From the NCBI GenBank assembly GCA_905250125.1, contig CAJNOL010000582.1:57331-121330 (forward strand): DNA of 64,000 bases, given 5' to 3'. This stretch comes from Rotaria sordida (Eukaryota > Rotifera > Eurotatoria > Philodinida > Philodinidae). The translations under genes and the position numbers were made by a program. A model generated the notes under the pieces. It did no database searches and had not been told where the DNA came from. It worked only from the letters and a program-made list of their open reading frames with translations. Shown in pieces: positions 60,649-64,000 of the stretch; the stretch's first letter is position 1, and each line of letters begins with the position of its first letter.

Positions 60649-61059
60649 ATTCAGCAAAGAGTTTTACGTAATAGGTATGAATAATAAAATGTTTATGTGG
60701 AGACACGTGTAGAATAATAAGAAATTACTTCGTTTGCGTGAGAATATATATCCAAAGATATAAGTTGTTTCTGGCATAGAGTCGAAGTTTCATTTGTACG
60801 AGAGAACGCGTTGAAAGAGAAAAGAAAAATAATATACCAGAATTTACTAGAGCGAGGTAGAATGCAAGAAATAAGCATGTCAGAACGCAAGAGACAGCAG
60901 ATACACACATAGCAGTGCGGGATGATGACGCCGTAATCTTGTCAAGAAAAGAGAAAAAGAGAGGAGTCCTTTCGATAGAATCTAAACAATATTATAATGA
61001 TGGTAATATCTGCAAAAATTCAAAACGTATATATACGTGATCCGTTACCAAAGGATTAA
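60649..61059 (-). mobile_element. 5' terminal region of the piggyBac element
   Basis: Non-coding leader of the element, ending in TTAA (61056-61059). Read inward, the terminus is TTAA-TCCTTTGGTAACGGATC, followed by the perfect palindrome acgtatatatacgt (61025-61038). The end resembles that of the deletion derivative at 24089-24655 (CCCTTTGG, CTCTTTGATGAC), so the two belong to related families. Confidence 0.7.
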
Positions 61060-62364
61060 TATAGCTGACTGAATACCTATATTAAATAATATTATAATAC
61101 GAAAATGAATTTATTAGAGAGATAAGCAAAATCCGTCGTTTTTCTCGTTCGAATATAAAGTCACTGAAAGAAAAACAAATCATTTTCAGATTATTTATCT
61201 TTCGACAGCATCAGATTGAATTGAAATAATAATATAAAACATTCCATTCTTAGACTAAAAATCTTATACTTTTATTTTTCTCATCTTAAAACATTGTCAT
61301 TGAGCACTCTGACAAATGTCCACTATTTTCTTCTTTGCCTTGTGTGTATGCGTATGCATCCTTCTCTTCTATCTTTTTCCGATGGATTATCTATATCCAT
61401 CGTCCTATATATAGATCTAGGTCATTCTTTTTTCTCTCTATCACTTGACAAAAATGATTTTCAATGTAAATGTAGGACATCTATCAACTGGTATATTTCA
61501 AAAGTCGTTGTCAGTGAATAATGTCAATCGATGAACATAAAATAGGTATTTACTCAAAGATATTCATCGTATATTTGTTACTATAAAGTAATATTATTAT
61601 TTGATTATTTAAATGATGAAATCTTGTGAACAAATAATTGAAATGTTATTTTAAATCTATATTAAGATTTCCAGTTTGATGCTCTTATGTCAATAGTATA
61701 TGAATAACCAATGGATCTATACATTTATACTAATTATTCATTTTCATGTTTTATTTATATTGAAATAAGTTGATCTTTATTCATGTTGTATAGATTAATG
61801 TTTACATATTTATTTACAATGGAATAACATCAACTAGACAAAAGTTATGCTCCACCTTAATATAATTATTGAAGATAATTAAGATTGAATATATATTGGT
61901 TGAAAGATTCGAATATTAATAATCGTATAGATATTCAAGGTGTTTTGAATGAAGTACGTCGAAAATTTCTATTTTAACATCAATATGATCAGATTTGAAA
62001 ATAATTATCAAAGCCTTTTTATACGTATCATCGTTAAAGATATTCTATCATACAATTAATTTCCTCCATCGATTTCATGCTTGAATACTTAGCGTATTTC
62101 AATCTTTGCTTAAAGTCTAAATTTGCTCATTTATTTGGGTAGGTTTGTTGAAAATAGGAGGCGAATATATAAAAAGATAGTCGGCCAATACAAATTGATT
62201 TGTTTCGTTGAGTCTCTTTTTCTTTTGTCATATTTTCGCTTGATATGATTCACATAAGGACGTGACAGTTAGATATATACCTCTTTCTCTTCTTTCTTAA
62301 CTTGCCTATATATGTATGTTTTATTTTAGTCGTTTGCACACAATCCGTATCGTGAATAATAGTT
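61060..62364. other. Upstream region of the last gene, no other gene seen
   Basis: AT-rich. A tttattttag at about 62320-62330 just before the start suggests a 5' leader intron for the gene at 62365. Confidence 0.4.
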
Positions 62365-62819
62365 ATGGCTGGTGCTATGGCTGGTGCAATCGATGAACAA
62401 CCACATATATACATCAAATTATCGAACAAAGAAAAAAAACAAAATGTTACTATGAATTATCCATTATTCTTGGAATTCGAACAATATACACCAGGAAAAG
62501 GTACAAGAGAAAAAACTGTTCATGATACGATATATCATAACCTTGATTCACCACGTGAAGACAACAAAGTTCAATTAACGTTAAAAACTTTACCTGTAAA
62601 TAAAACGGTTATCATTTGGGTCTGACCATCACCGACGCAAATTATGTCAAATTTATTGCCAAAACACCGGTGGTATTATCAGATGCTGGTATGATTGATA
62701 CAGGTTTACATCTAACATCCAGAACATTTTATGTGCAAAGAAAAAATCCTACAAGTGCTGCTGAAGATGAAGTATATTCTTCTTACGACGATCAAACTTA
62801 TTTAGGAAACTGTTCTTAA
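62365..62819 (+). pseudogene. Small unknown gene with a one-base frameshift
   Basis: Two overlapping reading frames read as one gene. The first, from ATG 62365 (MAGAMAGAIDEQPHIYIKLS), ends in TGA at 62623-62625. The second, in the -1 frame and open from 62604, continues with LTITDANYVKFIAKTPVVLS and ends in LGNCS at 62819. Adding one A in the aaaa run at about 62602-62605 would join them smoothly, giving about 152 residues. There is no canonical slippery heptamer, so programmed shifting is unlikely; a real mutation or a base-calling error in the A run is more likely. Composition is less AT-rich than most host genes. A polyadenylation-like AATAAAATAAA lies near 62905. Beta-rich, no signal peptide, family unknown. 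Confidence 0.55.
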
Positions 62820-63560
62820 AAAGTTTTTTATTATTTGAAAGTTGTGATATTGTCATTTCTCTTCATTTATAATTCTTGTTTTTTTTTACTAAACTCATCT
62901 GTTGAATAAAATAAATTTGAAAAACATTCTAACTTCTTGTGTTATAATAATATGTGTTATTAGCAGTTGTTTATTTGTTTAGAAAGCTAACGATAGTGAG
63001 TTGAGATTAATCATATAGTCTATGATTAAATAAAATCGAAATGTCTACGACGATTTTAAAAGGTTCTGAAAATAATTCTCGTCTCAAATAAAAACAATTT
63101 CGATGGAATTAAAAGTAAAGATGATTTCTATATTGTCGATTGAAGAAGCACAAAAAAGTCACATCCGTTGATGATAATGACTCTTTTTCTTTTCAAAACT
63201 TTTCAATAGTATTACTATTAGATTTTTTAATTTCAATTTCTTCCACCTATATCTTCCATAGCTCCTAAATCTCTCATGCCGGTGTTTAATTACTTTCCCA
63301 GGAAGTTCGTAAAATCCACCATATGAAATAATATCAGTTCAAGTACATATTAATTAGATTTGTTTTTTACTTAAAATGTCCTAATTTGTTTATTAAATCT
63401 ATTTTTCATTTTTTTTGCTTTTTACAGAAAAGAAAAAAGAAGAGCCTTTCAAATTCTATCATTTACTTTTTTTTTTATTTTCGATTTTATAAAAATTAAT
63501 TAATAATAATCTTTAGTTTTCGACTTGATTTATTTAAAATATGTTTATCTAATTCATATT
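62820..63560. other. 3' flank, AT-rich, no gene seen
   Basis: Likely 3' untranslated and intergenic DNA; nothing else recognised. Confidence 0.4.
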
Positions 63561-64000
63561 ATTAAGAGAACGTCCGCGATAGGATCACCCTACTCTCCAT
63601 ATAGGCCGTCGGGAAAATTTTTTTTTCTCGATTTAGTAATCTCAAATGAAAGGTCTAGTTAAACCATAGCCAAATCCAAAATATTAGATCATTTGGTTTT
63701 ACCTATGAAAAATGCGAGCTAAAACAAGTTTCAAAGGTCGATTTTGACCCTGAAAAGTCGCTAAAAAGGGTGTGCTCAGTATTTTGACATTTTCTCATTA
63801 ACAGTTTGACCGTTTGAAGTCTGACACGTCTCATTAGATAGAGAACAGTATAGGCTACAAATTTATCCTATTCAAATGAGCGATATATAGTGTAAACGAA
63901 ACGCTAAAGATTAAAAACCGTCCAAATCCCAAGAAATCTTACTTTCCGGGATGGCAGTATTTTGGGCTTTTCCCGAGCTATGTACGAGATACTGGAATGA
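63561..64000. repeat. Start of an interspersed repeat running off the window
   Basis: Composition changes abruptly at about 63570 (gaacgtccgcgataggatca). The text has the same look as 21450-22430, including caaatccaaaat. No reading frame. Probably part of a transposon continuing beyond 64000. Confidence 0.45.

Noticed and set aside
62602-62625. Programmed -1 ribosomal frameshift
   Set aside because: No canonical slippery heptamer in the required phase; an indel in the A run explains it more simply.
1-64000. CRISPR arrays, rRNA or tRNA genes
   Set aside because: No regularly spaced repeats with unique spacers, and no tRNA B-box-like core or rRNA segment was recognised by eye. A tRNA scan would be decisive.

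Overview
The window looks like AT-rich animal nuclear DNA. Its genes carry GT-AG introns, many of only 41-75 bp, and animal-type domains: a BAR-RhoGAP, a Tctex1 dynein light chain, a LETM1-domain mitochondrial protein, a PAN/Apple exon and a VLIG-type GTPase relic. Strong A/T codon bias, tiny introns, and a mixture of small decayed DNA transposons with one non-LTR element suit a rotifer, perhaps a bdelloid. That assignment is inference; no marker gene proves it. A 100-base N run at 24916-25015 marks an assembly gap.

Layout. 0.7-2.1 kb: dead MULE transposase with FLYWCH finger. 3.1-6.0 kb, minus strand: three-exon Tctex1-domain gene and a small single-pass membrane protein. 8.2-9.4 kb: foldback element with 327-bp arms. 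10.7-16.2 kb: four-exon LETMD1-like gene whose 4.3-kb third intron holds a second foldback element (12.7-15.3 kb) and a 16-bp tandem repeat. 16.3-18.5 kb, minus: PAN-domain exon and a two-exon small membrane protein. 19.7-24.7 kb: less AT-rich repeat debris, a Tc1/mariner-like hairpin MITE and a TTAA-bounded piggyBac deletion derivative. 25.2-30.4 kb, minus: fragments of several genes, including an RRM/coiled-coil gene with an in-frame TGA. 30.1-33.7 kb: three non-autonomous elements (short palindromic, MULE-type with 9-bp TSD, CACTA-like with nested hairpin). 34.1 kb: intact histidine phosphatase. 37.4-42.0 kb: BAR-RhoGAP gene of at least ten exons. 42.5-43.9 kb: Tc1-like relic with very long terminal inverted repeats. 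44.3-47.7 kb: complete but dead RTE-like non-LTR insertion with 12-bp target-site duplication. 48.3 kb: intact YwrD-like gamma-glutamyltransferase. 53.6 kb: hAT-type MITE. 54.3-55.8 kb: two-exon gene of unknown function. 57.8-61.1 kb, minus: VLIG GTPase relic and a damaged piggyBac transposase. 62.4 kb: small unknown gene with a frameshift. 63.6-64 kb: start of another repeat.

The host genes are unrelated housekeeping or cytoskeletal genes and form no pathway or operon. The main story is transposon biology: at least nine DNA-transposon derivatives from five or six superfamilies plus one non-LTR element, nearly all incapable of coding for movement, several with clear target-site duplications. 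The most novel observation is a 14-bp perfect palindrome placed exactly 17 bp inside the terminal TTAA in both piggyBac-type elements. No CRISPR array, rRNA or tRNA gene was recognised by eye.
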